Positions 62,484 to 64,000 of a stretch of DNA of 64,000 nt are shown piece by piece. The notes beneath the pieces are model-generated. The model searched no databases. It was given only the letters and a program-made list of their open reading frames with translations, and was not told the origin of the DNA. A program made the position numbers and the translations under genes. The DNA is from Actinopolymorpha pittospori (GTDB lineage Bacteria; Actinomycetota; Actinomycetes; Propionibacteriales; Actinopolymorphaceae). The first letter of the stretch is position 1, and every line of letters starts with the position of its first letter. Location of the stretch: positions 2,170,001 through 2,234,000 of the forward strand of contig NZ_JADBEM010000001.1 of NCBI RefSeq assembly GCF_014873875.1, in the 5' to 3' direction.

Positions 62484-62840
62484 ATGCTTTCGAATACCTC
62501 TCGCGCGGCGGCGTCAGGAAAGCTCGACGAGATCGACCCGATCGCCCTCGGCCATGCCGGTCTCCAAGCCCTCGCACTTGCCGGCACGGCAATCCTCGCA
62601 CGCTATGTCACCACCGAGACTCGCGCTGACGGAATGGCCGAACTCGAAGGCGTGGTGCCCCATCCGCAGTGGACGATCCTGATGCGGGCCATCGGTGCGT
62701 TCGCCGAACCAGGCGAGTCCGACGGTGACGAAGACCCTGAGGGCCGGCGGGCGGCGGCACTCACGGCCATGTGCTCGCGGGCCCGCACGACCCTGACCCG
62801 CGAGCACCAGTTGGCGCCTCGCCACCCGAGACGGCACTAG
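62484..62840 (+). CDS. Hypothetical protein
   Basis: 118 residues with no family recognised. The middle is mildly hydrophobic (GLQALALAGTAILARYV) and the C terminus is Arg/His-rich. It has no strong ribosome site. A ttcgaa-N6-ttcgaa-like repeat surrounds the ATG. A terminator hairpin follows 10 bases after the stop, which supports a real gene. Confidence 0.6.
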   Translation: MLSNTSRAAASGKLDEIDPIALGHAGLQALALAGTAILARYVTTETRADGMAELEGVVPHPQWTILMRAIGAFAEPGESDGDEDPEGRRAAALTAMCSRARTTLTREHQLAPRHPRRH

Positions 62841-62850
62841 CTGGCGGATC

Positions 62851-62877
62851 CACCCCGGACATCCCATGTCCGGGGTG
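62851..62877. terminator. Terminator between convergent genes
   Basis: caccccggacat (62851-62862) and atgtccggggtg (62866-62877) form a perfect 12-bp stem with a ccc loop. Confidence 0.85.
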
Positions 62878-62897
62878 CCGCATGTCCGGGTCGTGTC

Positions 62898-64000
62898 CTA
62901 GTGGGCGCCCCGCGGGCGGGACTCCGACGTTCCGGTCCAGCCCGCCGTGTCGACCCCGCCGGGAATCGGCGCGGCGTCGTCGTAGGGCTCCCGGGTGTAG
63001 ATGAACGTCGCGAGGTTCAGGTGGGTGACCTCACCCGATGGCCCGCGTTCGGCGCGCAGCGTCTCACCCGCGTAGTAGCCGTCCAGTCCGGTCCAGGTCC
63101 CGTCGCCGTTCGGGCGGAACCTCGACGCTCGTCCACCGTTGCCGAACGGAGTGAGCTCGAGGAGACCGTCCTGTCGTGCTCGCATCACCGAGGGCGACGG
63201 ACCCCAGTACCACGGCCCCACCAGGTCGAGGGTGCCCTCGGGCAGGGCGCTGGCCGGCGTCCATTCCGGAGCCGGCGAGGGCTCGCGGTCCAGCAGGATG
63301 TCGATCAGGTCGGCGCCGAGGGTGAACGGCCCCATCCCGGAGGTGGTGTTGGCCAGGCAGACGGCGCCGACCTTCTCCTCCACGTCGACGTACAGCCCCG
63401 CCAGGAAGCCCGGCATGGAGCCGCCGTGCCCCACCAGGGTCCGCCGGCCCGCGCGCAGGACCTGCCAGCCCAGGCCGTAGCCGGCCGTCCACTGCGGCGC
63501 GCGTTCCACCGCGTTCGGCTCCCGCATCTCCGCGAGGGTGTCGGGGTCGAGCACGCCTCCGGTGTCCCCGGCGACGAACGCCGCCCACCGGGCCTGGTCG
63601 GTGATCGTCGACCAGAGCTGGCCGGCCGGCGCCATCGCGCCCGCGTCGTGTGTGGGTTCTGGGAGCACCACGTCGGCCCACGGGTGCACCGCGAAGCCGG
63701 ACGCGTGCGGCGCCTCCGGGTGGTAGGTCGTACGCCGCATCTCCAGCGGCTCGAGCACCTCCGCGCGCAGCACCTCCCACCAGGACCGCCCGCGAAGGCG
63801 GGCGACGACCTCGCCCAGGACGGCGAAGCCGAGGTTGGAGTAGTGGAAGCGCCGACCGGCCCGGTGCCGCGCGGTCTCGGCGTTGAACGTCGCCGCCAGG
63901 CCGTCCCAGCCCGCGCCCGGGGTGCGCTCCCACCACTGCCCGTCGGACTCCGCCTGGGCTCCCGACAGGTGCGAGAGCAACTGCGCCAGAGTGCGGTCAC
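62898..64000 (-). CDS. Beta-lactamase-family serine hydrolase, N terminus outside window
   Basis: The last ~367 codons of a class C beta-lactamase/esterase-like protein; the frame is open to the edge and reads RTLAQLLSHLSG there, which normally follows the catalytic SxxK. The Tyr motif HYSNLGFAVLG and a late HGGSMPG are present. About 130 residues after the catalytic part form a beta-rich C-terminal region. The missing N terminus holds the nucleophile, so activity cannot be judged here. Substrate unknown. Confidence 0.85.
   Translation of the reverse strand, partial: DRTLAQLLSHLSGAQAESDGQWWERTPGAGWDGLAATFNAETARHRAGRRFHYSNLGFAVLGEVVARLRGRSWWEVLRAEVLEPLEMRRTTYHPEAPHASGFAVHPWADVVLPEPTHDAGAMAPAGQLWSTITDQARWAAFVAGDTGGVLDPDTLAEMREPNAVERAPQWTAGYGLGWQVLRAGRRTLVGHGGSMPGFLAGLYVDVEEKVGAVCLANTTSGMGPFTLGADLIDILLDREPSPAPEWTPASALPEGTLDLVGPWYWGPSPSVMRARQDGLLELTPFGNGGRASRFRPNGDGTWTGLDGYYAGETLRAERGPSGEVTHLNLATFIYTREPYDDAAPIPGGVDTAGWTGTSESRPRGAH

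Overview
The window is a stretch of a high-GC actinobacterial chromosome. Nearly all genes use GC-rich wobble positions and frequent GTG starts. Other markers are a dnaK-grpE-dnaJ-hspR operon with HAIR operators, Tat-type signals, and an rRNA operon without spacer tRNAs. The 16S and 23S genes look like Propionibacteriales (Kribbella, Actinopolymorpha or Nocardioides-like), but that placement is by eye and needs a database search. I saw no CRISPR array, insertion sequence, integrase or tRNA gene.

Layout: (1) 1-3222, the end of a histidine-utilisation cluster: hutU (cut by the window edge), an M20 amidohydrolase and hutF. (2) 3743-8510, two tandem secreted M4 metalloproteases. (3) 8850-18270, a heat-shock region: HAIR operators, dnaK, grpE, dnaJ, hspR, HAIR, clpB, then a second dnaK. 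The two dnaK genes share an identical 1136-bp tract of very unusual codon use. (4) 18282-19532, a polytopic O-antigen ligase/polymerase-like membrane protein. (5) 19900-25802, a complete rRNA operon with three promoters and a strong terminator. (6) 26035-29236, a YibE/F membrane protein and a Tat-exported FAD oxidoreductase. (7) 29355-37448, a glycan cluster: a MurG-like transferase, a UDP-GlcNAc 2-epimerase and three further glycosyltransferases. (8) 37469-38892, a TerC-family exporter behind a yybP-ykoY-type (Mn2+) riboswitch and a small ORF. (9) 38952-44499, a complete peptide-type ABC importer. (10) 44791-55711, a second glycan cluster: two nucleotide-sugar dehydrogenases, a second 2-epimerase, a glycosyltransferase, a CDP-alcohol phosphotransferase, a VTT-type membrane protein, a phosphoglycosyl transferase and a PglD-like acetyltransferase. 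Two GH25 lysozyme genes lie within it, one of them frameshifted. (11) 55959-58114, cysD-cysN. (12) 58217-59541, a TetR regulator divergent from a membrane protein, with three operator-like repeats between them. (13) 59600-61830, kbl-tdh threonine catabolism. (14) Small genes and a serine hydrolase cut by the right edge.

The two glycan clusters together could supply UDP-ManNAc and its uronic acid, a lipid-linked first sugar, chain-extending transferases and a polymerase/ligase, so a cell-surface polymer is the likely product. The most unusual features are the shared G/T-wobble tract of the two dnaK genes, a roughly 102-bp tandem element with covarying hairpins at 47177-47419, and several short tandem duplications that begin at stop codons.
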